A stretch of DNA of 64,000 nt from Flavobacterium luteolum. Lineage in GTDB: Bacteria > Bacteroidota > Bacteroidia > Flavobacteriales > Flavobacteriaceae. The stretch is from assembly GCF_027111275.1 (NCBI RefSeq), contig NZ_CP114286.1, positions 806,001 to 870,000 on the forward strand. The letters run 5' to 3'. Position numbers and translations under genes: made by a program. Positions 28,028 through 37,081 of the stretch are shown piece after piece. Position 1 is the stretch's first letter. Every line of letters begins with the position of its first letter. Under the pieces are notes generated by a model that was not told the DNA's origin, ran no database searches, and was given only the letters and a program-made list of their open reading frames with translations.

Positions 28028-28291
28028 TTAATTACAGTTTTCCATTTCAATAATAGAAAACCCATTTTCCCGAATCTGATTTTCAACTTCAATCGGCGCT
28101 TTATCAATGTGGCAAAAACGACATTCTTTTGCTGACAAAGCCTGTCCTTCTTGAGCTACACTTTTTAGATATATTTTACCATATTCATATACTTGTTCTG
28201 CATCGTTGATGTTTTCATCTACCAAAATATCAAAGTGCATTATTTTTCCGTCTTTGCGGGTTACGTAAGTATCCCAAACTGCTATTTTCAT
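28028..28291 (-). CDS. DUF2024 family protein
   Basis: 87 residues. The start MKIAVWDTYVTRKDGKIMHF and the segment CRFCHIDKAP match DUF2024, a small cytosolic family of unknown function. The CxxC-like CRFCH site could bind a metal or be redox-active, but I know of no evidence for this. The gene is single and convergent with the MocR gene, with no RNA or operon signal of its own apart from the repeat downstream. Confidence 0.82.
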   Translation of the reverse strand: MKIAVWDTYVTRKDGKIMHFDILVDENINDAEQVYEYGKIYLKSVAQEGQALSAKECRFCHIDKAPIEVENQIRENGFSIIEMENCN

Positions 28292-28304
28292 TTCTTTTTA
28301 GTTT

Positions 28305-28333
28305 CTAAGTTACTAAGCCGCTAAGGGACTAAG
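28305..28333. repeat. Short tandem repeat, four CTAAG units of 8-bp period
   Basis: CTAAG occurs at 28305, 28313, 28321 and 28329, exactly 8 bp apart with variable three-base spacers. It lies upstream of DUF2024. Confidence 0.6.
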
Positions 28334-28408
28334 TTTTATTGTTTAATGATGCAAATTTATATTGGATTTAAAAGTTTAAAATCATCCAGTTTCTTCATTT
28401 TTTGAGAT

Positions 28409-28423
28409 GTACTGGTCCAGTAC
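28409..28423. promoter_or_regulatory. Palindromic operator candidate GTACTGGTCCAGTAC
   Basis: A 15-bp palindrome, perfect apart from its central base, placed 19 bp upstream of a TAnnTTTG box (TAGCTTTG, 28442-28449) for the YggS-type gene. Its core TGGTCCA resembles the TGGACT/AGTCCA half sites in front of the MocR-type gene. Confidence 0.45.
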
Positions 28424-28453
28424 GATTTTATGTTTTAGACATAGCTTTGCAAT

Positions 28454-29185
28454 ATGAAAAACGATATTATTTTTAATTTGATTAAAGTACATCAGCGCAT
28501 CGAAAACGCTTGTCGAATTGCCGGAAGAAATCCTGCTAATGTTCAGCTTTTATTGGCAACCAAAACGGTTCCAGCAGAAAAAATACGCATTGCGATTGAA
28601 GCTGGAGAAAATTTAATGGGAGAAAATAAAATGCAGGAGTTGCGGGATAAAAATGATATTTTGCAAAATCTTCCCGTCGAACGCCATTTTATTGGACATC
28701 TTCAGACCAACAAAGTAAAAGACGTGCTGAAATACGTTACTTGCATTCAGTCTTTGGATCGAATAAATCTGGCTGACGAACTTCATAAACAGCTTCAAAA
28801 CCAAAACAGAAAATTGGATGTTTTTGTACAAGTGAATACATCTTATGAAGAAAGTAAATTTGGTTTACCGCCAGAAGAGGTTTTATCTTTCATCAAAAAA
28901 ATAAAAACTTACGAAACGCTAACTATTAAAGGTTTAATGACAATTGGTTTATTGGATGTGGAGAAAGAAAAAATGATTCCGTCTCTAAGACTTTTAAGAA
29001 CTATTCGGGATGAAATTTATTCGGAAGGAATTGAAGGTTTAACCGATTTAAAACTTTCTATGGGAATGTCTCAGGATCTAGAACTTGCCATTGCCGAAGG
29101 TTCGAATATGGTTCGTATTGGTACTTCAATATTCGGAAACCGCTTTTTAGGGAAAGAAATCTGGAACGAAAACATTGCAGAATAA
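28454..29185 (+). CDS. YggS/PROSC family PLP-binding protein
   Basis: 243 residues of an alanine-racemase-like single barrel. The PLP lysine is K37 in LLLATKTVPAEKI. Other family motifs are GENKMQELRDK, HFIGHLQTNKVK, GLMTIG and LSMGMSQDLELAI. The family controls free pyridoxal phosphate and has no known catalytic activity. The inferred -7 box ends only 4 bp before the ATG, so the message may have no leader. The next gene (AAA ATPase) starts 29 bp downstream and is probably co-transcribed. Confidence 0.92.
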   Translation: MKNDIIFNLIKVHQRIENACRIAGRNPANVQLLLATKTVPAEKIRIAIEAGENLMGENKMQELRDKNDILQNLPVERHFIGHLQTNKVKDVLKYVTCIQSLDRINLADELHKQLQNQNRKLDVFVQVNTSYEESKFGLPPEEVLSFIKKIKTYETLTIKGLMTIGLLDVEKEKMIPSLRLLRTIRDEIYSEGIEGLTDLKLSMGMSQDLELAIAEGSNMVRIGTSIFGNRFLGKEIWNENIAE

Positions 29186-29214
29186 AACTTAATTTTGCAG
29201 CAAATAATAAGCAG

Positions 29215-29928
29215 ATGAACCTGAATGATCTTACCGTAATTGATACTGAAAAAATTGCTCTAGACGATTTATTTTTTAGTGATGAGAATAAAGCCGCTTT
29301 ACTTCAGATTATCAAAGAACATCAATATATCGAGGAATTAAAAAAGTACAATCTTAAAGTCGACAATAAAATTTTATTGCATGGAAGTTCTGGCTGCGGT
29401 AAAACGACAACGGCAAAAGCAATTGCAAATACTTTAGATAAAAAAATTATTATAGTAAATCTTAGCACCGTTGTAGATTCTAGAATTGGTGAAACTTCTA
29501 AGAATTTAAAAGCGATTTTTGATAAAGCCATAAGAGAAAGAGCGGTTTTATTTTTGGATGAGTTTGACCAGATTGGAAAAAGTCGTGACAGTGATGATAA
29601 AGATGTGGGCGAAATGAGGCGTTTGGTAAACACGATAATTCAGCTTTTTGATTATTTCCCTTCTGACAGCTTATTGATTTGTGCCACCAATCATTACGAA
29701 ATAATTGATAGCGCTTTATTGAGAAGATTTCAGCTTCGTTTGAAATATGAAATGCCTTCAGAAAAACAGCTGAATGTTTATTATGATAAAATCTTAGGCA
29801 GTTTTCCAGAACATTTTCAGAATATAGAAAGACGTTATTCGATTTCTTATGCTGAGGCTTTAGATTATATCAACACTGCAATGAAAAAGCAGATTATTGC
29901 TGCTTTGGATTTAAATAAAAACGCATAA
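29215..29928 (+). CDS. Small AAA family ATPase
   Basis: 237 residues. Walker A is GSSGCGKTT (residues 57-65), Walker B is LFLDEFD (112-118), a sensor-1-like segment is LLICATNHYE, and the arginine finger is in LLRRFQLRL. This is one complete AAA module with a short N-terminal part and no extra domain. The target is unknown. Stand-alone AAA proteins of this size often act with a partner, but the only co-transcribed partner here is the YggS-type gene. Confidence 0.85.
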   Translation: MNLNDLTVIDTEKIALDDLFFSDENKAALLQIIKEHQYIEELKKYNLKVDNKILLHGSSGCGKTTTAKAIANTLDKKIIIVNLSTVVDSRIGETSKNLKAIFDKAIRERAVLFLDEFDQIGKSRDSDDKDVGEMRRLVNTIIQLFDYFPSDSLLICATNHYEIIDSALLRRFQLRLKYEMPSEKQLNVYYDKILGSFPEHFQNIERRYSISYAEALDYINTAMKKQIIAALDLNKNA

Positions 29929-29931
29929 AAA

Positions 29932-29957
29932 ACCCGCTGCAAAAGTTTGCAACGGGT
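29932..29957 (-). terminator. Terminator shared by the AAA ATPase and glycosyltransferase genes
   Basis: Stem ACCCG-TGCAAA pairs with TTTGCA-CGGGT (one mismatch, loop of about 3-4 bases). On the minus strand it ends in six T residues, so it fits best as the stop for the glycosyltransferase gene. Confidence 0.7.
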
Positions 29958-30002
29958 AATTCTTGGGTGGAGTTTTATATATAGAATGAATAGTGTACTT
30001 AT

Positions 30003-31448
30003 TTACAATCCTCTTGTCAACCAACCTTTTTTGTTGGCTGTTGCAATAGCATAAGGTGCAATCCAGAATAAACTGAAAGTGTAAAAAACACTATAAGAAT
30101 AAGCCCAGAATGATTCTGAAAGCGTGTATCTTTTTGCGTAAAATACCATTGAAAAAGTAGAGAAGATTAAAATTGCCATTAATGTTGAACTTAAAAATAA
30201 TACTGGGTGAACAGCAATAAAGTAAAACATAAATAATATAAACGGGTATGTCATAGCAATTTTGAAAAACTGGTTTAAGAATAACATTCTCGCTCCAAAT
30301 TTTGATTCTTTTCTAAAATCTGTAAAAACATATTTTGCCATCATAAGATTTTCACGAACGTTACTTCTCGCCCATCTTATGAACATTTTGTACAATCCTT
30401 TGTATTCTTCAGGAACGTTTGTCAATACCACTGCATTTCTTTGAAATTTAACTTCAAAACCTTGTTTCAAAATCATATTAGTCAAAGCACGGTCTTCTCC
30501 AATATCTGATGGTTCACCCATAAAAGTTTGGTTGATCCACTCTGGAAGACAGTTAAAAACGGCATCTCTTTTGTAAGCTGCCAAAGCTCCTGGTGTACAT
30601 AATACAGAACCTAATTCGCTTTCTGCAGAACGTTGGAATTCAAAACTCATTACAAAACTTACATTCAGCATTTTTGGCAAAATTGCTTTTTTGTTGTTCA
30701 AAACCTGAACGTTTCCTGCAACGGCACCACATTTTTTGTTTACTCCAAACGGACTTACCAAGTTTCTCAAAGTATCTTTTTTCACAATAGAATCACTATC
30801 TACAGTTACAAAGATTTCTCCCGTTCCTAATTTAAATCCTCTGTATAATGCCTGACGTTTTCCTTGGTTTTTTGGCTGCTGAAAAATCGTTACACGATCT
30901 CCCAATTTTGCTTTTGCTTCTTGCATCCAATACCAAGTATCATCTTTACTTCCATCATCAATAGCCAAAAGCTGTAGTTTTTCTGCTGGATAATCGCTGT
31001 CTGCAAGGCTTAATAAAGTATCCCAAACCAATTTCCCTTCATTGTATGCTGGAACGATAATCGTACAAGTTGGCAATAAATCGTCTGATACTGATGGAAT
31101 CGCTTTATATCTTAAATACAAATAAGAGCTATACAAGAAAACTCCTGCTTGGTAAAAGAATAGGATTGTTGTGATAACTAAAAATGGTAATCCCCAAGTT
31201 GAAGCAATTCTTTCAAAATGAAATTTTTCAAAATCATCCTGCAATAGAAATACTACTCCAACACCTGCTAATAGTAATAAAAAAGTCCCAATAAGAACCG
31301 CCAATCCAAACGGACTAGTTGGTCTTTCTACATGCACTTTTTGTGATTTTTGTTGAGTTCCGAAAAAAGAACCATTTATTGTTTTTTCGCTGATCGCTGA
31401 ACTAGTGTTCGCGTAAAATTGTTCTGAGATAATTGTTTCGCTTTCCAT
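30003..31448 (-). CDS. Membrane glycosyltransferase family 2 (NodC/hyaluronan-synthase-like)
   Basis: 481 residues. Two membrane helices come first (LIGTFLLLLAGVGVVFLL, FLVITTILFFYQAGVFLY). A GT2 domain follows with IVPAYNEG, AIDDGSKDD, the DSD metal site (VTVDSDSIV) and the GED base motif (IGEDRALTN). Then come further helices. The usual QxxRW site reads MFIRW, so the glutamine is absent. Such enzymes make and may export a beta-linked polysaccharide. The gene is monocistronic, with no polysaccharide partners in the window. The sugar cannot be told. Confidence 0.88.
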   Translation of the reverse strand: MESETIISEQFYANTSSAISEKTINGSFFGTQQKSQKVHVERPTSPFGLAVLIGTFLLLLAGVGVVFLLQDDFEKFHFERIASTWGLPFLVITTILFFYQAGVFLYSSYLYLRYKAIPSVSDDLLPTCTIIVPAYNEGKLVWDTLLSLADSDYPAEKLQLLAIDDGSKDDTWYWMQEAKAKLGDRVTIFQQPKNQGKRQALYRGFKLGTGEIFVTVDSDSIVKKDTLRNLVSPFGVNKKCGAVAGNVQVLNNKKAILPKMLNVSFVMSFEFQRSAESELGSVLCTPGALAAYKRDAVFNCLPEWINQTFMGEPSDIGEDRALTNMILKQGFEVKFQRNAVVLTNVPEEYKGLYKMFIRWARSNVRENLMMAKYVFTDFRKESKFGARMLFLNQFFKIAMTYPFILFMFYFIAVHPVLFLSSTLMAILIFSTFSMVFYAKRYTLSESFWAYSYSVFYTFSLFWIAPYAIATANKKGWLTRGL

Positions 31449-31981
31449 GCTTATACTCCTTTTTTAATTTGCTTAATGTGGCTTTTAGTAAAATCTTTTC
31501 TTTTCTAATTATTTGCTGCTCTTATTTCGAGAAACAATAAAAAAACAAACACATCAAAGATTTTGACATTAACACATTTTGCAAGCGGCGTGCCAATACG
31601 ATTCTAAACTGGTATAGAGCCATTTAGAAAAAACAGCATAAAAAAGAGTGTGTAATTATTTCACACTTTCTGGATACGGTATACACTAAAAGGAAAGAAA
31701 TTTGTAACTGCGAATTGAGATTTGATAAGGCTTTTGGCTTGTTTTTATTTTCTATTCTAATAAAAAACCCAAATCTCAAAGTATGCTTTTTGAGCACAAA
31801 ATGGTAAGAATTATTAAAACGCAATTCTCTACATAAAATTGTATAAGCAAAATAAAATAGACAAAATTTATTGCTTTTTTCGTTTTTAAAGAAACATTCT
31901 TCCTAAAAAAACAAGAAATCTTGCTGAAAAAAGTTAAATTTATCGAAACAAACTTAACTCTAAAATTTAGGAGATTATAAA
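31449..31981. other. Gene-free divergent region
   Basis: No convincing open frame. A 10-bp inverted repeat TTGAGATTTG / CAAATCTCAA spans about 31707-31780, and the ribosome-binding-like AGGAGAT lies just before the response regulator start at 31982. Nothing else was recognised. Confidence 0.4.
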
Positions 31982-32428
31982 ATGAGTAAAGAGCATTATT
32001 ATCTTTTGCTGGCTGATGATGACGAAGACGACTGCCTTTTCTTTAAAGAAGCCCTCGATGAAATAACGGTCAGCGCTGATCTTTCTATGGTTCACGACGG
32101 TGTTCAGCTTATGAGTTATCTGGAAAACAATACTTCAAAACTTCCGGATGTTCTTTTTTTGGATTTAAATATGCCTAGAAAAAATGGCTTAGAGTGTCTA
32201 GACGAGATTAAAAAAGACGAAAAATTAAAAAATCTGCCCATCATCATTTTTTCTACTTCGCTGGACAGCGAAATAGTTAACAATTTATACTTAAAAGGCG
32301 CCTCTTATTATATTCGGAAACCTGGCGAATTTTCAAAACTCAAAAACGTAATTGAAAAGGCATTAACAATTGCGTCAGAAAATAATTTCAAGCAGCCCGA
32401 AAGAGCTAGTTTCATACTGCAACCTTAA
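31982..32428 (+). CDS. Single-domain response regulator (Rcp1-like)
   Basis: 148 residues, a receiver domain only. The acidic pocket is LLADDDEDD, the phosphorylation site is D61 (FLDLNMPRKNG), the threonine/serine switch is in IIFSTSLDS, and the conserved lysine is in YIRKPGEF. There is no DNA-binding output, as in regulators that pass phosphate between kinases. The gene lies 10 bp upstream of a large PAS kinase, so the two form one operon and probably one pathway. An AGGAGAT sequence precedes the start. Confidence 0.9.
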   Translation: MSKEHYYLLLADDDEDDCLFFKEALDEITVSADLSMVHDGVQLMSYLENNTSKLPDVLFLDLNMPRKNGLECLDEIKKDEKLKNLPIIIFSTSLDSEIVNNLYLKGASYYIRKPGEFSKLKNVIEKALTIASENNFKQPERASFILQP

Positions 32429-32438
32429 TTCTTTGGAA

Positions 32439-35400
32439 ATGAACCGCAAAAAAAAGGAACATTATTTTCTTTCCGAAGGAGGAGAAATGGGAGAATTAAT
32501 TCGTTCTGCAGATTGGAGCCAAACTCCGTTGGGAGATCCTGAAAAATGGCCACAAAGTTTAAAAACAATGATCGCAATGATGCTCGGCAATCCGTTTGGA
32601 ATGTACATTGCATGGGGGAAAAATTATACTCAAATATACAATGATGCCTTTCGTCCTATTTTGGGCGCTTCTAAACATCCAGAAGCTTTGGGCGGAAGTT
32701 CTAAAGATACATTTGCAGAAATCTGGGATACAATAGGACCTCTATTTACCGATGTGATGCAAGGAAAAGCAGTAAGTTTTCCTGATTTTAAAGTGCCACT
32801 TAATCGGAATGGTTATACAGAAGATTGTTTTTTTGACTTTTCGTATAGTCCTATAAAAATAGAAGACGGCTCTATTGGCGGCATATTGGTGACGGTTATC
32901 GAAACCACCGAAAAGAAAATTGTTGCAGATGCTTTACAAGAAAGTAATGCACGATTTGTCAATAATATTATGCAGGCTCCGGTTGCCATGTGTATTTTTA
33001 AAGGCGAAAACAATATTGTAGAAATCGCCAATGAACAAATGTTACAGCTTTGGGGCGCAAAAGCTGAAAACATCATCAATAAACCTATTTTTGAAGTTCT
33101 TCCTGAATTGAAAAAACAAGGTCTTGATGAAATTCTGCAAACCGTTTTTATCTCAGGAAAAAAGGTAGTTACTGACGAACTTTTTGTTCCGTTAAACCGA
33201 AATGGACAAACTGAAAACACTTATATCAATTTTGTTTATGAAGCTTTACGAGAAATCGACGGCACTATTTCTGGAGTTGTAGCTATCGCCACAGAAGTTA
33301 CAGCCCAAGTTTTGGCTCGTACAAAAGTAGAAGAAAGCGAACAGAAAATAAGACAGCTGGTTGAAAATGCTCCTTTTCCGATTGGTGTTTATGTCGGAAA
33401 AGAAATGCGCATTGAACTCGCTAATGAATCTATTATAAAAATATGGGGAAAAGGCCCAGATGTAATTGGGAAAACATATCGTGAAATTCTACCAGAACTG
33501 CAAAATCAATCTGTATTTGAGCAAGTTGAATCGGTTTTTGAAACTGGACAATCTTTTCATTCCAGAAATTCCCGTATAGATATTGTGATCGATAATGTAT
33601 TGCAATCGTTTTATTTCAATTATAGTTTTACGCCTTTGTACGATCTGAATGGAAAAATTTACGGTGTAATGAATACTGCTGTAGAAATTACCGACTTATT
33701 CTTAGCCAAACAAAAAATTGAAGAAAGCGATAAACGATTCCGTGATACGGTAAGACAAGCTCCCGTTGGAATCACGATTCTTCGCGGACCAGAATATATA
33801 GTAGAAATGGCCAACGAGGCTTATCTTAAATTGGTAGATCGAGAAGAAAAAACTTTTGTTGGCAAACCTTTGTATCATTCATTGCCAGAAGTAAAAGAAA
33901 GCGTTAGTGCCTTACTAGATGGTGTTTTAAATACTGGAATTCCTTTTCATGGAATTGAAGTTCCCATTCCTTTAAATCGATTCGGAAAAATAGAAACTTC
34001 TTATTTTGATTTTCTTTATCATCCTTTAAAAGAAGAAAACGGAACTATTTCTGGAATCTTGGTAACCGTTACCGAAGTAAGCGAAAAAGTCGAAGCAAGA
34101 AAAAGGGTCGAACTGAATGAAGATCGTCTTAAAATTGTCGTGGAAGCCAGCGAACTGGGAACTTGGGAACTGAATGTAAAAACCCGTATTCCAACTTATT
34201 CTAAAAGATATCTTGAGATTATTGGTGGTTATACCGAAGATATAATGCTTACTCACGAAGAATTATTGGCGCATCTTCATCCCGATGATTTACATATTCG
34301 AAATAAAGGTTTCAAAGAAGCTTTAAGTTCAGGTTTTTTAAATTATGAAGTTCGCGTAATCTGGAAAGACCAATCTATACATTGGATTGAAGGAAAAGGA
34401 AAAGTTTTTTATGATGAGAACCATCAGCCGCAAAAATTAATTGGAACTATTCGAGATATCACCGAAGAAAAAAAATATCAGCAGAAAATTGAAGAAAGCG
34501 AAAAGAAACTGCGAAATCTTATTATGCAGTCGCCTGTTCCGAAAGCTATTTTGCGCGGAACCGATTTTGTAATCGAAATGGCCAATTTTGCACTTTTAAA
34601 CAATATCTGGAAAAAAGAAGAAACTGAAGTTGAAGGAAAAAAAATACTCGAATTATTTCCTGAGCTTAATAAACAGAAATATGATCAATTATTAAATAAA
34701 GTCTACAAATCTGGAGAAGTGTATTCAGAATCTGAGTCTTTGCTTTTTATTGACAATGAAAACGGTGGCAATCAATTTTATGTAGACTTTGAATTTGCTC
34801 CGCTCCGCGAAAGCGATAATTCTATTTCTGGAATTAGAATAACACTTATTGATGTTACCGAAAAAGTTGAAGCAAGAAAGAAAATCGAAGAAAGCGAGAA
34901 AAGATTCCGTCTGCTTACAGAAAGTATTCCGCAGTTAATTTGGGAAACCGATGCCGATGGAAATGCCCTTTTTACTTCGGGAAGATGGCTTGAATATACT
35001 GGTATTGAACCTGGAATAGAAGGTTCTTGGCAAAAAATGATTCACCCAGACGATTTTGACGAAAATGTCAAGATTTGGCAGCATGCACTAGCAACTGGAG
35101 AAATGTATCGCTGTGACGTGCGAATGCGCAGAAAAGATGGTTCATACAGATGGCACACCGTTATTGGCGAACCCGTTTTTGGACTCGATAACAAAATAAT
35201 AAAATGGGTTGGCGCTTTTACCGATATTCATACCGAAAAGGCCTTTACACATGAACTTGAGCAACAGGTTACAGCCAGAACGAGAGAATTAATCCAAATT
35301 AACGAATCGCTTCAAAAAAGCGAAGAACGCTATCATTTGATGGTAGAAGAGGTTCAGGAATATGCCATTTTATATTTGAATAGCAATGGTATTATTGAAA

Positions 35401-36458
35401 ACTGGAATGCTGGTGCAGAAAAAATAAAAGGCTATAAAGCAGAAGAAATCATCGGAAAATATTTTGCTGTATTTTATACCGAAAAAGACCAAAAAAACAA
35501 TCTTCCACAAAAACTGCTGCAGATTGCCAGAGAAAAAGGAAAAGTTATACATGAAGGCTGGCGCAAACGCAAAGACGGAAGTCTATTTTGGGCAAGTGTA
35601 GTAATAACGGCCGTTCATAACAAACAAAAAGAAGTTATTGGTTTCTCTAAAGTAACGCATGATCTGACCGAAAAAAAGAAAGACGAAGACAAGCTCAGAA
35701 TGAATGCATTAGAACTGGCTCAGAAAAACAATGAGTTAGAAGAAATGAATAAAGAACTACAGTCCTTTGCTTACATTTCGAGTCATGATTTGCAGGAACC
35801 GCTTCGAAAAATACAGACTTTTGCTTCTCAGATTATAGAGAAAGAAGCGAAAAATTTATCGGAAAACGGAAAGGATAAATTTAAAAGAATGCAGAATGCC
35901 GCACAGCGAATGCAGACTTTGATTAATGATTTATTAGCGTATTCTAGAACAAATATTCAGGAACGTATTTTTATAAAAACAGATCTTGCTCAGATTGTAA
36001 AAGAAGTAAAAGAAGATTTAACCGAAGAACTAGATCAGAAAAGTGCTGTAATTGAAATTGAACAAAGCGTTGAAGTTGATATTATTCCGTTTCAATTCAA
36101 ACAATTGCTGTATAACCTCATCAGCAATTCATTAAAGTTCTCAAATCCCGATATTCCAATTGTAATTAAAATAAGAAGTAAAATTGCATTAGGAAAAGAT
36201 TTAGAAAATGAAAAACTAATTCCTGCAAAAAAATACTGTTATATAGAAGTTGCAGACAACGGAATTGGTTTTGAAGCGCAATACAATAAAAAAATATTCG
36301 AAGTTTTTCAGCGTCTCCACGGACGCGATCGCTATAATGGAACCGGAATCGGATTGGCGATTGTGAAAAAAATTATCGAAAACCACAACGGAATCATCAC
36401 CGCTTCGGGAATTCAGAATCAAGGAGCTTCTTTTGATATTTATATTCCAGTAAAATAA
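32439..36458 (+). CDS. Multi-PAS sensor histidine kinase (about eight PAS domains)
   Basis: About 1339 residues. Eight PAS-like units follow one another. Five begin with a related VxxAPxPxxI-type line (for example IMQAPVAMCIF, VENAPFPIGVY, VRQAPVGITIL, IMQSPVPKAIL). One begins EASELGTWEL, one SIPQLIWETD, and the last EEVQEYAILYL. A coiled coil, a HisKA domain (YISSHDLQEPLRKIQ) and an ATPase domain (NLISNSLKF, DNGIGF, GTGIGLAI) complete it. No membrane helix is evident, so it should sense signals in the cytosol. The frame extends upstream into the regulator gene; the ATG at 32439, 10 bp after that stop, is the likely start. Confidence 0.9.
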   Translation: MNRKKKEHYFLSEGGEMGELIRSADWSQTPLGDPEKWPQSLKTMIAMMLGNPFGMYIAWGKNYTQIYNDAFRPILGASKHPEALGGSSKDTFAEIWDTIGPLFTDVMQGKAVSFPDFKVPLNRNGYTEDCFFDFSYSPIKIEDGSIGGILVTVIETTEKKIVADALQESNARFVNNIMQAPVAMCIFKGENNIVEIANEQMLQLWGAKAENIINKPIFEVLPELKKQGLDEILQTVFISGKKVVTDELFVPLNRNGQTENTYINFVYEALREIDGTISGVVAIATEVTAQVLARTKVEESEQKIRQLVENAPFPIGVYVGKEMRIELANESIIKIWGKGPDVIGKTYREILPELQNQSVFEQVESVFETGQSFHSRNSRIDIVIDNVLQSFYFNYSFTPLYDLNGKIYGVMNTAVEITDLFLAKQKIEESDKRFRDTVRQAPVGITILRGPEYIVEMANEAYLKLVDREEKTFVGKPLYHSLPEVKESVSALLDGVLNTGIPFHGIEVPIPLNRFGKIETSYFDFLYHPLKEENGTISGILVTVTEVSEKVEARKRVELNEDRLKIVVEASELGTWELNVKTRIPTYSKRYLEIIGGYTEDIMLTHEELLAHLHPDDLHIRNKGFKEALSSGFLNYEVRVIWKDQSIHWIEGKGKVFYDENHQPQKLIGTIRDITEEKKYQQKIEESEKKLRNLIMQSPVPKAILRGTDFVIEMANFALLNNIWKKEETEVEGKKILELFPELNKQKYDQLLNKVYKSGEVYSESESLLFIDNENGGNQFYVDFEFAPLRESDNSISGIRITLIDVTEKVEARKKIEESEKRFRLLTESIPQLIWETDADGNALFTSGRWLEYTGIEPGIEGSWQKMIHPDDFDENVKIWQHALATGEMYRCDVRMRRKDGSYRWHTVIGEPVFGLDNKIIKWVGAFTDIHTEKAFTHELEQQVTARTRELIQINESLQKSEERYHLMVEEVQEYAILYLNSNGIIENWNAGAEKIKGYKAEEIIGKYFAVFYTEKDQKNNLPQKLLQIAREKGKVIHEGWRKRKDGSLFWASVVITAVHNKQKEVIGFSKVTHDLTEKKKDEDKLRMNALELAQKNNELEEMNKELQSFAYISSHDLQEPLRKIQTFASQIIEKEAKNLSENGKDKFKRMQNAAQRMQTLINDLLAYSRTNIQERIFIKTDLAQIVKEVKEDLTEELDQKSAVIEIEQSVEVDIIPFQFKQLLYNLISNSLKFSNPDIPIVIKIRSKIALGKDLENEKLIPAKKYCYIEVADNGIGFEAQYNKKIFEVFQRLHGRDRYNGTGIGLAIVKKIIENHNGIITASGIQNQGASFDIYIPVK

Positions 36459-36478
36459 AATTCATCAAATTCCATAAA

Positions 36479-36514
36479 AAAAACGGAAACTGCAAGTAAG
36501 CGGTTTCCGTTTTT
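36479..36514 (+). terminator. Terminator of the PAS kinase operon
   Basis: Perfect 12-bp stem AAAAACGGAAAC / GTTTCCGTTTTT with a 12-base loop, 20 bp after the stop codon. Confidence 0.8.
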
Positions 36515-36551
36515 CCATTTCAAACGAATTGAAATTATCTCAAAACAAATT

Positions 36552-36968
36552 TTATCTAGTATAAACAGTAATTATACCTGTTGTTTTGTCTTTAATTTTT
36601 AGCTCTTTGTTAGTTAGATTCATAATATCGCTAGTTGAGCTGATATTTCCAACAGTAAGCGTTAAATCGTTGTGAGATCTTACATAAGTACCTGTAGTTT
36701 CTGTTAAGGCACAATCACTTCCGTTATAATCACCAATAACCGCTGCATTACTTAATCTTAAATCTAAATAATCTCTGTTGCATCCTGCTTGATTCTGCGG
36801 AGCATCAACTAACACTTCCTGTCCATTAACAATTGTTCCAGTTTGGCTTAGATTATATTTCCCTTGAATTGGAACTATTGTTTCTCCTTCATTATCGTCG
36901 TTACTACAAGAGGTTACGAACATTCCCGCGCTTAAGGCTAATACGAATAAAAAGTTTCTATTTTTCAT
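36552..36968 (-). CDS. Lipocalin-like small lipoprotein
   Basis: 138 residues. The lipobox GMFVTSC gives a mature start CSNDDNEGE. The remainder, with short beta strands (GKYNLSQTGT, NNDLTLTV-like segments) and two further cysteines (AGCNRDYL, GSDCALTE) that may pair, looks like the small lipocalin-like lipoproteins common in Flavobacteriia. It is convergent with the PAS kinase gene and has no obvious partner. The function is unknown. Confidence 0.7.
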   Translation of the reverse strand: MKNRNFLFVLALSAGMFVTSCSNDDNEGETIVPIQGKYNLSQTGTIVNGQEVLVDAPQNQAGCNRDYLDLRLSNAAVIGDYNGSDCALTETTGTYVRSHNDLTLTVGNISSTSDIMNLTNKELKIKDKTTGIITVYTR

Positions 36969-37081
36969 GATTTATTTGTTTTTTTATTAATTAATTCAAT
37001 AATGCTAAATTAAAAGTATATACTTACAAAAAATTTCATGATTATGCGAATATCTTACATAAATCGCATTTTAATAGATTT

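Noticed and set aside
31624..31824. Minus-strand frame of 66 codons upstream of the glycosyltransferase
   Set aside because: No family features, and the composition is that of the intergenic A/T-rich DNA.
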